A stretch of DNA of 64,000 bases. Source: Ruminococcus flavefaciens. GTDB lineage: Bacteria > Bacillota > Clostridia > Oscillospirales > Ruminococcaceae. The position numbers and the translations under genes were made by a program. Where the stretch lies: the NCBI GenBank assembly GCA_002309635.1, contig DBXO01000010.1, forward strand, positions 16,862-80,861, read 5' to 3'. The notes beneath the pieces were generated by a model. It was not told the origin of the DNA. It saw nothing but the letters and a program-made list of their open reading frames with translations, and made no database searches. This document shows positions 16,701-23,818 of this stretch, one piece after another; position 1 is the stretch's first letter, and the number at the start of each line of letters is the position of its first letter.

Positions 16701-17212
16701 ACGATATGTATCTGCAGCTCCTTTCGGAGGCTATTGCAGAAGAAAAGGGCATTCAGCCCGAAAAGATACCCGAGTGTCTTGTTGATATACAGATAGACGC
16801 TCATATCCCCGAGGACTACATCTCCAGTTTGAATCAGCGTATAGATATGTACCGGAAGATAATGCTGGTAAACGACGAGAGCGACAAGTCCGACCTCATA
16901 GACGAGCTTATAGACCGCTACGGCGACCCGCCGAAGTCAGTGGTGGGACTTATCGACGTTTCACTGCTCAGAAACAAGGCGGCTCACCTCGGAATAACAG
17001 AGATATCGCAGAAGAACGGCGCGATGTACTTCTATACCGAGTATATCTCAACCGACCAGATCGCGGCTCTGCAAAAGGCGTACAAGGGCAGGATAGCTTT
17101 CAACGGAGCAGGCAAGTCCTATGTGTCCGTGAAGATATCGCCTAAGACGCTGCCCTTTGAGATGATGATAGAGACCGTGGACATATTCTATCAGCACCGC
17201 GACAGGCAGTAG
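13751..17212 (+). CDS. mfd: Transcription-repair coupling factor Mfd
   Basis: An ATP-driven DNA translocase that removes RNA polymerase stalled at lesions and recruits UvrA. The 1153-residue length is standard. The N-terminal third is the UvrB-like region, with QFSVRGSILDIYP. The CarD-like RNA-polymerase-binding domain covers about 486-535 (GDLVVHSGHGIGRF). The RecG-like motor has Walker A GDVGFGKTEV from residue 640, the DEEQ box near 741, LSATPIPRTLNMAM, and motif VI QLRGRVGRS. The C-terminal TRCF domain follows at about 990-1090. It is co-transcribed with pth. Confidence 0.97.
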   Translation: MKIFKDIFTELAGFKSLREAIDRNISPVSVTGLSHIHRAQLIYALCGKKTDLVITGTEAEAKKLCDDINMMAGSEEAVLFPSKELVFTPVDSTNHEYEHMRIAALIKAAKSRCSVICASIEAVMQPVIPVGVLIAAGIELAKGQEINLTELSLTLAKCGYQRCEKVEGPSQFSVRGSILDIYPVQADKPVRIELWGDEIDSISEFETDTQRRTEALENVEVYPSGEVLYDNNELADKIEELCKKVRGKHMEAVREHLGADVNRLRAGEILAHSVKYYPLVYGEPSTVFDYIDGAVVFSDYSDVMDNAAGVLSRHNEDIKILIEDGQLCKGLDGYVLELADIQHIAEKKVCLYMSSFMQGGERIDFRKLVSFEAMQTAPWSGEMKQLVEDLADFRRRGYRMILAAGSDKTLPIIQQDLDEKGIPCDILTESSEAVSGRVLLMSGSFGGGFEYPENKTVLITQGRAMDSVRRKRHKKKNKAEEIRSLADITEGDLVVHSGHGIGRFIGIRKLEMDGVTKDYITIQYAGTDKLYIPVTQLDMVSKYIGPRDDSGVKLNKLSSGEWQKTRSNVKRAVKDMAHELIALYAKREKSVGFAFYPDDEIQRDFEERFPYVETDDQLTSIAEIKADMERPRPMERLLCGDVGFGKTEVALRAAMKCVLAGKQCAILAPTTVLAYQHYQTALRRFEHFPVNIELLSRYRSPKQQEEIIKKLKQGRIDLIIGTHKIIQKSVVFKDLGLAIIDEEQRFGVAHKEKFKESFTGVDVLMLSATPIPRTLNMAMSGIRDMSVIEEPPQDRYPVQTYVIEYNMGTVVQAIVRELRRGGQVYYIHNRVETIQACASRLQELLPEARIAVAHGQMSEDEMSDIWEQLVEHEVDILVCTTIIETGVDVPNVNTLIIEDSDRFGLSQLYQLRGRVGRSNRRGYAYFTYQRDKVLTEIATKRLNAMREFTQFGSGFRIALRDLEIRGAGSILGGRQHGHMEAVGYDMYLQLLSEAIAEEKGIQPEKIPECLVDIQIDAHIPEDYISSLNQRIDMYRKIMLVNDESDKSDLIDELIDRYGDPPKSVVGLIDVSLLRNKAAHLGITEISQKNGAMYFYTEYISTDQIAALQKAYKGRIAFNGAGKSYVSVKISPKTLPFEMMIETVDIFYQHRDRQ

Positions 17213-17372
17213 GGGCGGATATTAACCTCCCATGCCGTCAGCCGCCTTGTCCCTTGATTATAATAAAAAGCCCTGTATACAGTAAGGGACAGAGGAAAGT
17301 GCCGTATGTTTCTCAACTATGCTGATAGTCGGAAACTCTTATGATAGCCTTGTGAAAAAAGCGAAAAAGCTC

Positions 17373-17401
17373 TTTACACCTGCGGATTTTTGTGCTACAA
17401 T
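17373..17401 (+). promoter_or_regulatory. Promoter of the lipoprotein gene
   Basis: -35 TTTACA (17373-17378), 17-base spacer, -10 TACAAT (17396-17401). The rest of the 244-base gap after mfd holds no gene that I can support. Confidence 0.7.
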
Positions 17402-17456
17402 GAAGTTGCAGAGAGATGAAACGTGCTATATATCAGTACACAAAGGAGAAACATAT

Positions 17457-18392
17457 ATGAACTACAAAAGCTTTATCGCAGGCGCTATGGCTTTTGCTCT
17501 TGCAGCCTGTGCGGCCGGCTGTTCGGATAAAAAGGACTCCGACACCAAGCCTGATACCAGTAATGAGACCACTGCTCCCGCGGATACCACCGATGAGGAG
17601 GTAACTACCGAGGAGCTGCCCGAGCCTCCTGTTCCCGTTGAGGCTTCGGATCCCAATGCCGTTACATTTGACGACGGTATCTACGACTTCGTTACCACAA
17701 GGAATGAGGACCCCGACTGCGCTTCGGGCACTATCTCCGTTGAAGAACTCATGGGCAATAAAATGCTCAGATTTGCCGACGATAATACGGTTCCCCTCGA
17801 AGGAAAGGTGCAGAAGGTCATAATCAGCGCTACAAAGCTCCTGGGCAGCGAGGGCGCAGCTAAGGTCAGAAGTATAGAGTTCGACCTTTACGCGCAGGCT
17901 ACCGCAGACCACCTTAAGACAGATGACGCCGATGGTGTAAGAGCTCCGGGCTGGATAGGCGGCGGCGGCGGTACTGTTACCGCTAAGGACGATAAATGGT
18001 ACGATTTCAAGGAGTTCAGCGGCGGCGAGTACAACTTCGAGACCTCGGGCAACGTTCATGCTGTATTCAAGTTCCTGCTTGCCGACGACGGTCAGTGCTG
18101 GACCGAGGATATGGAGGACGCCAACTTCCTTATCATGCGCTGGGGCATCGCCAATGAGTCGGATATGTATATAGACAATATCGTGTTCTACGACGAGGAC
18201 GGCAAGTCCATACCCCTTGCGGAGAGAAAAACAGCTGCTTCCTCAATATCGGAAACAGATGATACCGCAGCAGGAGAAGCGGTGGACAGCCTTGTTTCAG
18301 AGGTGGATAAGGCTAAGGACGCAGCGGATAAAATAAGCGGCAATGCAGCAAAGACAGCTGACGCATTTGCGGGTATGCCCGAAGAAGACTGA
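17457..18392 (+). CDS. Putative lipoprotein with beta-sandwich domain
   Basis: The start at 17457 follows caaaggagaa; longer in-frame starts overlap the promoter. The 311-residue protein has a lipoprotein signal, with possible acylation at the Cys of LAAC (residue 18) or AAGC (residue 22). A Thr/Asp/Glu-rich linker to about residue 60 follows. The core (about 65-250) looks like a jelly-roll or carbohydrate-binding fold, ending in NESDMYIDNIVFYDEDG, a pattern seen at the last strands of CBM-like domains. The C-terminal 60 residues are Ala/Lys/Asp-rich and probably helical. It would sit on the outer face of the membrane. Its binding partner is unknown. It stands alone between promoter and terminator. 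Confidence 0.65.
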   Translation: MNYKSFIAGAMAFALAACAAGCSDKKDSDTKPDTSNETTAPADTTDEEVTTEELPEPPVPVEASDPNAVTFDDGIYDFVTTRNEDPDCASGTISVEELMGNKMLRFADDNTVPLEGKVQKVIISATKLLGSEGAAKVRSIEFDLYAQATADHLKTDDADGVRAPGWIGGGGGTVTAKDDKWYDFKEFSGGEYNFETSGNVHAVFKFLLADDGQCWTEDMEDANFLIMRWGIANESDMYIDNIVFYDEDGKSIPLAERKTAASSISETDDTAAGEAVDSLVSEVDKAKDAADKISGNAAKTADAFAGMPEED

Positions 18393-18399
18393 TAAAAAG

Positions 18400-18433
18400 C
18401 AAAAGCGCTTCCAATCATCGGAAGCGCTTTTTT
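18400..18433. terminator. Bidirectional terminator
   Basis: A perfect stem agcgcttcc (18404-18412) with ggaagcgct (18420-18428) is flanked by A and T runs. It serves the lipoprotein gene on the plus strand and the XRE operon on the minus strand, whose last stop is next to it. Confidence 0.92.
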
Positions 18434-18434
18434 G

Positions 18435-18647
18435 TCAGTCAAAATAAAATATATCCTCAAATTTCTTGTCGAGAGCAATGCAAAGTATCAGCGCAAGCTT
18501 TGCCGTGGGACTGAACTGTCCCGTTTCAATGGAGCTTATGGTATTGCGGGAAACTCCCACCATTTTTGCCAGCTCATCCTGTGATAGCCTTTGCTCCTTT
18601 CGTATCTCCTTGAGGCGGTTCCTGAGTATAAGTGAATCGTCTATCAT
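18435..18647 (-). CDS. Small XRE-family transcriptional regulator
   Basis: A 70-residue Cro/CI-type helix-turn-helix protein, almost only the DNA-binding domain: RLKEIRKEQRLSQDELAKMVGVSRNTISSIETGQFSP with the recognition helix in the middle (given here in two parts: RLKEIRKEQRLSQDELAK and MVGVSRNTISSIETGQFSP). It is the last gene of a minus-strand operon after three small membrane paralogs. Two near-identical palindromes in the operon promoter (19727-19773) are its likely operators, so autorepression is the simplest model. Small XRE proteins paired with small membrane proteins are widespread in Firmicutes, with no defined role. Confidence 0.88.
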   Translation of the reverse strand: MIDDSLILRNRLKEIRKEQRLSQDELAKMVGVSRNTISSIETGQFSPTAKLALILCIALDKKFEDIFYFD

Positions 18648-18677
18648 GCTGTCACCCCATATGGTCTATAAGCGTGC

Positions 18678-18989
18678 TTACTTCGCAGAATGCCGCGAAG
18701 CCGAACCACAGCGCGAAAAATACAGTTCCTGCATTATCGGGAGCTTATGCTTTTTAGTGCTTTTAAAGCACATATACAGTCCCATTATAAAAGGAGCGCC
18801 GAAAATGACTGTCATCAGACCGATGTTGTAATCACCGTAAATACGGTGCTCGGCAAAATATATAACACCTGCCGGGATTGTAACAGCTATGAGTGTAAAG
18901 GTAGTCATTTTCTTGATAACTTCTAATTCGGGAAGATCCTGATTCTTGTTTTCCTGTCGGCTTTTTGCCAGAATCTCTTCTTTATTCAT
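18678..18989 (-). CDS. Small membrane protein, paralog 3 of 3, with apparent C-terminal frameshift
   Basis: It starts MNKEEILAKSRQENKN, the same opening as its two upstream neighbours (DUF6442-like). Two membrane helices follow. The reading frame as written ends in a non-hydrophobic tail. Another frame, entered near 18738-18744, continues as a clean third helix (GTVFFALWFGFAAF then CEVSTLI) and stops at 18652, five bases before the XRE start. Both paralogs have a helix at that place. A one-base insertion or deletion, or a sequencing error, is therefore likely. The first two-thirds of the protein seem intact. Confidence 0.7.
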   Translation of the reverse strand: MNKEEILAKSRQENKNQDLPELEVIKKMTTFTLIAVTIPAGVIYFAEHRIYGDYNIGLMTVIFGAPFIMGLYMCFKSTKKHKLPIMQELYFSRCGSASRHSAK

Positions 18990-18996
18990 GATACAT

Positions 18997-19335
18997 TCAC
19001 CTTCCTAACGGGTATATATCGAAAATATCCCGTATCGTATTAACAGTAAAAATAATAAGACAAAGTCCTGCGATTACCGCACAGATTATATTTGCAGGAT
19101 TCTTTGTTTTTATGGCTTTATAGAGAAACAACGGAAAAATCATACTGTATTCTGTTGCGATAATGCCGTGATTCATGTGCTTTCCGGCTATCCATGTCAA
19201 TGTCATCAGGAACAGGATAAAAAACAGGCTGAAAATGAGTGATATCCTTGAAGCATTTTTGTTTATGTCCATTCCTGCAATGTCACGGTTTTTGTTTTCC
19301 TTGCGGCTTTTAGCGAGAATCTCTTCCTTGTTCAT
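18997..19335 (-). CDS. Small membrane protein, paralog 2 of 3 (DUF6442-like)
   Basis: A 112-residue protein beginning MNKEEILAKSRKENKNRD, then about four hydrophobic segments (for example RISLIFSLFFILFLMTLTWI and IICAVIAGLCLIIFTV). The conserved charged N-terminus is cytoplasmic by the positive-inside rule. It lies 7 bases before paralog 3 and 15 bases after paralog 1, so all are in one transcript with the XRE regulator. The function is unknown; similar proteins are found beside XRE regulators in many Clostridia. Confidence 0.8.
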   Translation of the reverse strand: MNKEEILAKSRKENKNRDIAGMDINKNASRISLIFSLFFILFLMTLTWIAGKHMNHGIIATEYSMIFPLFLYKAIKTKNPANIICAVIAGLCLIIFTVNTIRDIFDIYPLGR

Positions 19336-19350
19336 GCTAAATCCTCCTTT

Positions 19351-19680
19351 TTACGCTCTGTTCTTGAACATATACATTATGGCAACAGCCGTAAAAAAGA
19401 CAGTCATTATCAGCCAGAGTATTCCGATAGCTGTCAGCATTTTATTTTTTCTGCTCCTGCCGTTCATAATGTAAGTTATGAAGCCTCCTGCGGTGATTAT
19501 AGCCCAGTATCCGTAGTTTGTCTCACCTGTTATGAGTATATTTGCTGTAAACAGGATAAATGCGACTATCATTGCCGATATGAGCGAATAGCTCCGGGCT
19601 TTATGGTTTACTTCTTCAACGTATGGATCGTTTTCCTTGTATTCCTGCTGGCTTTTTGCGAGAATTTCTTCCTTGTTCAT
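19351..19680 (-). CDS. Small membrane protein, paralog 1 of 3 (DUF6442-like)
   Basis: First gene of the XRE operon, 109 residues. It opens MNKEEILAKSQQEYKEND and has four hydrophobic segments (SLISAMIVAFILFTANIL, YWAIITAGGFITYIM, MLTAIGILWLIMTVFFTAV among them). The ribosome site is aggaggaaac. The promoter and twin operators lie 60-100 bases upstream. Three copies in tandem suggest local duplication, and they have diverged well beyond the shared first ten residues. Function unknown. Confidence 0.8.
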   Translation of the reverse strand: MNKEEILAKSQQEYKENDPYVEEVNHKARSYSLISAMIVAFILFTANILITGETNYGYWAIITAGGFITYIMNGRSRKNKMLTAIGILWLIMTVFFTAVAIMYMFKNRA

Positions 19681-19726
19681 AATAGTTTCCTCCTATATCA
19701 TGCAAAGTTTTGTTGGCAGTTTCTGA

Positions 19727-19777
19727 CAAGTATACTTGGTATGATTGTATTATATCACTGCCAAGTGTACTTGTCAA
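19727..19777 (-). promoter_or_regulatory. XRE operon promoter with two palindromic operators
   Basis: Minus-strand promoter: TTGACA (19772-19777), 17-base spacer, TATAAT (19749-19754). The palindrome CAAGTATACTTG (19727-19738) sits just downstream of the start point. CAAGTGTACTTG (19762-19773) covers the -35 side of the spacer. A weaker third half-site (plus-strand AAACTTGTCAG) lies around 19790-19802. The two sites are 35 bases apart centre to centre. Binding at both would block polymerase, as expected for autorepression by the operon's own XRE protein. Confidence 0.8.
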
Positions 19778-19857
19778 GATTTTGCAAAGCAAACTTGTCA
19801 GATTTGTGTGAATGCACAATTTGTGACCAGTAAAACAATGCTGATTGCACAAAATGC

Positions 19858-19884
19858 GTAGGAGCGGCATTCCGCCGCTCCTAC
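19858..19884. repeat. Intergenic palindrome (REP-like)
   Basis: A perfect 11-bp inverted repeat, GTAGGAGCGGC and GCCGCTCCTAC, with a 5-base loop and no T-run. A second palindrome with GTAG/CTAC ends lies at 54323-54358, and gtaggggcgg follows mfd at 17209. They may belong to one dispersed family, but this cannot be settled from one window. Confidence 0.45.
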
Positions 19885-19890
19885 AGATAC

Positions 19891-19921
19891 AAAAAGGCAC
19901 TGGTGATCATCACAGTGCCTT
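19891..19921 (-). terminator. Terminator of cellobiose phosphorylase gene
   Basis: On the minus strand: a 9-bp stem AAGGCACTG / CAGTGCCTT with a 10-base loop, then five T. It begins 15 bases after the stop codon. Confidence 0.88.
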
Positions 19922-19936
19922 AATTACGCATTAAAT

Positions 19937-22354
19937 TCAGCCCATAACTACCTTTATCTCGTTTACAGCTGCCAGCTTGTCAGCAGGAACATAATTGCCT
20001 GCAAGCTTCTCGCCGTTGAGTGTGAGCTCCTTGACGCCGCTCTGAACGTGTGCGGAGTTGTCGATAGTGATGCTGAGCTTCTTGCCGCGGAAGTTCTTCT
20101 CGATCCTGAAGCCGTCCCACTTGGCAGGGATAGAAGGAGCGATAGCAAGTCCGCCCAGGTCGGGACGCATGCCGCAGATACCTTCAACGCAGCCTACCAT
20201 GACTGTTGAAGCTGTACCTGTGAGCCAGTGAACGTGTGAACGTCCCTCATACGGAGAAGCCTTCGACTCGGTGAACTGTCCGTGTACGTATGGCTCCATA
20301 ACACGTATCTCAGCCTTGTCGTTCATAGCGGCAGGCGAGCTCTCGAGGAAGTACTCGAATGCGCGGTCGCCGTGACCGAGAAGAGCCTCGGCAAGTATGA
20401 GCCAGCCCTGAGACTGGGAGAAGATACCGCCGTTTTCCTTTGTGTCAAGGTTGAATACCTGCATGAGAGCGCCCTTGAAGTGATGATACTTGTAAGGCGG
20501 TTCGAGGAGCTTTGCTCCGTAAGGTGTATTGAGTATATCGTGAACGCTGTTCATAGCCTTTTCAGCCTGTTCATCAGAAGCAAAGCGTGAGATAACGCTC
20601 CAGCTCTGAGGATTGAGCCACATATTTGCCTCGGGGTCCTTCTTTGCGCCGACGATAATGCCGTTGTCACGGATACCGCGGATAAATCTGTCCTCGTCCC
20701 AGCACTTTTCAAGTGCGTCGCCCAGCTTCTTCTGAGCGCCGTCGAGGTATGCGATGTAGTCTGTATCGTTCCTGTCCTTAGCCATGTCGCGCATAACGTT
20801 CATAGCATAGTACAGCTGGAATGCAACGAATGTGGATTCGCCCTGTGCTCCGAGACGGAGACAGTCGTTCCAGTCAGCGTGGAGACCTGCGGGCATGTCG
20901 TGACTGCCGAGACGCTCCATGGAGAAGCGGATAGCGTTCTTGAGGTGATCGTAGACTGTTGCCTTTCCGCCGCCCTCCTCTGCGTAGGTGATAACTTCGT
21001 CGAGGAAGCCCTTGTTTCCGCTCTCACCGAGGTACTTTACTATAGTCGGGAAGAGCCACAGTGCATCGTCTGCACGGTATGAGGGGTGACCTGTCTCCTT
21101 GGCATAAACGCTGTGCTCGTCATTTTCGTCGGGACAGGTCTCGTGACCTGCGTTGTGATCGAACTTGACAAGAGGGAGACCGCCGCCGTTGCTTACCTGA
21201 GCGGAGAGCATGAAGCGTATCTTCTCTGCTGCCATTTCGGGGTCAAGGTGAATGATACCCTGAATATCCTGAACCGTATCGCGGTAGCCGTAGCCGTTTC
21301 TTAGTCCGCAGTATACGAATGAGGCTGCTCTTGACCATATGAATGTGATGAAGCACTGGTATGCGTTCCATACGTTTATCATGTTGTTGAACTCGGGTGA
21401 GGGAGTCTCCACCCTGAAGTTTGAGAGCTGTCCGTGCCAGTAGTCCTTGAGCTGCTTTACCTCAGCGTCTACCTTTCCTGCTGTCCTGTACTCGTCGAGT
21501 ATGGCAGCAGCCTCGGGATCCTTGCGCTCGCCGAGGACGAAGATGAACTCCTTTGTCTCACCGGGGGCGAGGGTGATATCGCTCTGGAGAGCGCCGCAGG
21601 AGTTGGAGTTATAGTTCATAACACCGCTGCATCTGCCGTTCTCGACAGCGACAGGGTTCGAGAATGTTCTGTACGGACCGATGAAGTCGCTGAGACTTCC
21701 GCAGCAGCCGGTAACAGGCTGGCCTACCATGCCGAAGAAGCGTTCCTGACCGTTGTAGCCGTTCTCGTCGAAGCCGGTATTCTCGTTCATGTGCTGTAGT
21801 ATGCGATTGCCGCCTTCAAAGCTTGTGCGTGTGATGAACAGGGTGTACTGGAGATTGACCTGATCCTGCTCGTAGTTGGGCTCGTTTGTGAACTCTATGA
21901 AGCCGAATACAGAGAGCTTTCTCTCCTTTGAGGAGTTGTTTGTGACCTTTGCTCTCCATACCTCATAGGTCTTGCCGTAGGGAACGTAATATGTGGTCTC
22001 GGACCTGATATCTGCGTATTCGGCGGATATAACCGTATAAGCGGTACCGTGGCGGCATTCGCTCTTATATTTGTCAAGGGGCTTGCCTACAGGCTGCCAT
22101 GAAGCCGACCAGTAATCGGCGGTATCGTTGTCTCTTATATAAATATAGCGGCCCGGGAGCGCCATATCGGAATTGAAGCGGAAACGTGAAAGTCTTCCGT
22201 TTGCGCCTGACTTAACGAAGCTGTAGCCTGCTGCGTTGTTTGAAATCATAGCGCCGTACTCAGGGTCTCCGAGGTAGTTTGCCCATGGTGCCGGGGTCGC
22301 GGGGTTAGTGATGACGTATTCTTTGTTTTCAAGATCAAAGTGTCCGTACTGCAT
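19937..22354 (-). CDS. cbpA: Cellobiose phosphorylase (GH94)
   Basis: Intracellular GH94 enzyme. It splits cellobiose with phosphate to glucose 1-phosphate and glucose, saving ATP. The start at 22354 (MQYGHFDLENK) follows ggagaa; further in-frame codons run into the promoter. The length of 805 residues fits the family (about 810). The catalytic region reads HADWNDCL, with Asp494 and Asp497; the second matches the general acid of known cellobiose phosphorylases. The N-terminal beta domain includes PWANYLGDPEYGAMISNNAAG. Cellodextrin or chitobiose phosphorylases are related, but the length and motifs favour cellobiose. It has its own promoter and terminator. It links the extracellular cellulosome parts to central metabolism. 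Confidence 0.9.
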   Translation of the reverse strand: MQYGHFDLENKEYVITNPATPAPWANYLGDPEYGAMISNNAAGYSFVKSGANGRLSRFRFNSDMALPGRYIYIRDNDTADYWSASWQPVGKPLDKYKSECRHGTAYTVISAEYADIRSETTYYVPYGKTYEVWRAKVTNNSSKERKLSVFGFIEFTNEPNYEQDQVNLQYTLFITRTSFEGGNRILQHMNENTGFDENGYNGQERFFGMVGQPVTGCCGSLSDFIGPYRTFSNPVAVENGRCSGVMNYNSNSCGALQSDITLAPGETKEFIFVLGERKDPEAAAILDEYRTAGKVDAEVKQLKDYWHGQLSNFRVETPSPEFNNMINVWNAYQCFITFIWSRAASFVYCGLRNGYGYRDTVQDIQGIIHLDPEMAAEKIRFMLSAQVSNGGGLPLVKFDHNAGHETCPDENDEHSVYAKETGHPSYRADDALWLFPTIVKYLGESGNKGFLDEVITYAEEGGGKATVYDHLKNAIRFSMERLGSHDMPAGLHADWNDCLRLGAQGESTFVAFQLYYAMNVMRDMAKDRNDTDYIAYLDGAQKKLGDALEKCWDEDRFIRGIRDNGIIVGAKKDPEANMWLNPQSWSVISRFASDEQAEKAMNSVHDILNTPYGAKLLEPPYKYHHFKGALMQVFNLDTKENGGIFSQSQGWLILAEALLGHGDRAFEYFLESSPAAMNDKAEIRVMEPYVHGQFTESKASPYEGRSHVHWLTGTASTVMVGCVEGICGMRPDLGGLAIAPSIPAKWDGFRIEKNFRGKKLSITIDNSAHVQSGVKELTLNGEKLAGNYVPADKLAAVNEIKVVMG

Positions 22355-22421
22355 AAAACCATTCTCCTTATCATTGCTGCCGTCGGACAGTGCTATCCTC
22401 GGGACAGGAAATATCATTCTA

Positions 22422-22451
22422 ATTATATCATATACGACTGTTATTTGACAA
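22422..22451 (-). promoter_or_regulatory. Promoter of cellobiose phosphorylase gene
   Basis: Minus strand: -35 TTGTCA (22446-22451), 18-base spacer, -10 TATAAT (22422-22427). A leader of about 60 bases precedes the start at 22354. Confidence 0.72.
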
Positions 22452-22563
22452 GGGGGTAAAGATGAACAAATTGTGAATAACAGCAAGAATAGAGCATTTT
22501 TCTATTACAATTTGTAATATCGAGCTGTGAATTTGCTTTTTGTTAATAAAATGCAGGCGATGT

Positions 22564-23049
22564 TTATACTTTCCGTTTTAGCCTTAACGATATACCTCCC
22601 TGTATGCAAGCTGAGCAGCCCTCCACCAACGCAGGCACATAAGATGCCCCGAAAAGTTTGATTTTATGGGCTTTTCTGTTACCCTCCACATTGCAAGTTT
22701 TAGGAGTTTTGTCATCGCCCGTGAAGTGCAGATACCAATCGAAGGAGTCCTGATTCACCACTTTTTTTCAACAGATGCTTCGACAACTGCCTCGGGAATA
22801 TCATCATCGGAGTCAAAATTCGTGTACCGTTCGAGAGCATATCTCAGCAGAGTTGAGGTGTATAAAGATATGGACGAAAAACCCGGGCTTACTTCCACAG
22901 ATAATGATTATTTTGCAAAAAGGTGTGACTATATGGATAGTCATGATGCCGATGTAAGCTGCAATATAGACTTCAAGACCGAAGAGCTTTACGGCAGAGG
23001 TGCAGGCATATCGTCTCCGCAGCTGGGGATAACATTTTATTTTGACTGA
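22564..23049 (+). pseudogene. Unresolved remnant: possible 3' end of a broken gene next to a repeat-like stretch
   Basis: On the plus strand an open frame runs to the stop at 23047-23049. Its last 70 residues are acidic and look coding (VYKDMDEKPG, DNDYFAKRCDYMD, GRGAGISSPQLGITFYFD). They have no start codon with a ribosome site, and the part before 22760 does not look like protein. A good terminator follows. On the minus strand the same DNA also has a short open frame ending NFDSDDDIPEAVVEASV..., so even the strand is uncertain. The stretch 22564-22760 looks like non-coding or dispersed-repeat DNA. I do not recognise a family. Confidence 0.3.
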
Positions 23050-23059
23050 TACACAGGAA

Positions 23060-23090
23060 ACAGGCGGCTTTTACAGCCGCCTGTATTCTT
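23060..23090 (+). terminator. Terminator after the remnant
   Basis: A perfect 10-bp stem ACAGGCGGCT / AGCCGCCTGT with a 5-base loop, then a T-rich tail (attcttta). Confidence 0.75.
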
Positions 23091-23105
23091 TATCTATCAA
23101 AAGTT

Positions 23106-23158
23106 ACATATGTCATTCATGTAATTACAAATGTCACTGCGAAAGTGACAAACGTCAT
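23106..23158 (+). promoter_or_regulatory. Three direct repeats at exact 21-base spacing (activator-site-like)
   Basis: ACATATGTCAT (23106), ACAAATGTCAC (23127) and ACAAACGTCAT (23148) each start 21 bases apart, two turns of the helix. They end next to the weak -35 of the following promoter. On the other strand the last repeat reads GACGTTTGT, close to the LytTR half-site pattern [AC][CA]GTTN[AG][TC]; the other two fit less well. TGTCACT gcgaa AGTGACA (23132-23150) is also a perfect inverted repeat. This layout is typical for an activator bound as a dimer or trimer. The regulator is not identified. Confidence 0.6.
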
Positions 23159-23159
23159 C

Positions 23160-23187
23160 TTTTCAAAAATGATTTTCCGAGTATAAT
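23160..23187 (+). promoter_or_regulatory. Promoter of the secreted-protein pair, weak -35
   Basis: -10 TATAAT (23182-23187) with only TTTTCA near 23160 as -35. A poor -35 directly downstream of direct repeats suggests dependence on an activator. A 10-bp palindrome GTTGCGCAAC (23199-23208) lies at the start of an A-rich leader of about 160 bases. Confidence 0.6.
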
Positions 23188-23278
23188 AAAAGCATAGGGT
23201 TGCGCAACACTTGAATATCAAACAAGAGCATATCAAAACGAACGAAACGAACATCAACTTTTAAACCAAAGGAACAAA

Positions 23279-23314
23279 ATGCGAGGAACAAACATCAAAA
23301 CCGAAAATCAATAA
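23279..23314 (+). CDS. Possible 11-residue leader peptide
   Basis: In the A-rich leader, aaaggaac precedes ATG and an open frame MRGTNIKTENQ ending in TAA, 38 bases before the first secreted gene. It could be chance. No hairpin that would make it an attenuator is evident. Confidence 0.15.
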   Translation: MRGTNIKTENQ

Positions 23315-23352
23315 GGGTGAAAAAACAATTTTATTTGTAAAGGAGAATCATT

Positions 23353-23796
23353 ATGAAAGCTAATTTTAAGAAGACTTTTACCGCGATCACAGCGACAATG
23401 ATGTGTGCAGCAGCTATGGCATGCACAGCAACAGCAAATGCAGAGACGAACCGTATGCAGAAATATGATCCGTCAGCCGATGCGAAGACGTTCATGCAGG
23501 CATATAAGCCCGAAGTATCTTTTGATCTCGGCGAGGCTAATGTGGTAAGAGGCACAACGCCTGCGGCTCAGCAGTATATGAAGCCGGTAACAGAGATTAC
23601 CAGAATTACAAGGCTGACCATACACACATATAATACAAAGCTCACAAGGAGAACGCTTGAGACCAAGGTGCCTATTACATTTATAAATCCGGCTACCGAT
23701 CCCATAGGTCCGGAGTACATGCCCGATGAGCGCTACTACACAGGCGTTTTCGTAAACACCACAAAGACCGAAGTCAATATGAACTTCAAGGGCTGA
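23353..23796 (+). CDS. Small secreted protein A of a paralogous pair
   Basis: A 147-residue protein with a clear signal peptide (MKANFKKTFTAITATMMCAA..., cleavage near ANA-ET). The mature part of about 115 residues is basic to neutral, with Thr/Arg-rich stretches such as TEITRITRLTIHTYNTKLTR, and no recognised domain. Ribosome site aaaggagaatc. The next gene starts 22 bases later, and its signal peptide is nearly the same, so they are likely duplicates with diverged bodies. Expression seems to depend on the repeats at 23106-23158. No function can be assigned. Confidence 0.75.
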   Translation: MKANFKKTFTAITATMMCAAAMACTATANAETNRMQKYDPSADAKTFMQAYKPEVSFDLGEANVVRGTTPAAQQYMKPVTEITRITRLTIHTYNTKLTRRTLETKVPITFINPATDPIGPEYMPDERYYTGVFVNTTKTEVNMNFKG

Positions 23797-23818
23797 TATA
23801 AAGGAAAGGAGAATTGTT

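Noticed and set aside
22564..22761. A 65-codon minus-strand gene
   Set aside because: No good ribosome site, no family, and the DNA looks like a repeat or remnant; kept only as part of the unresolved feature.
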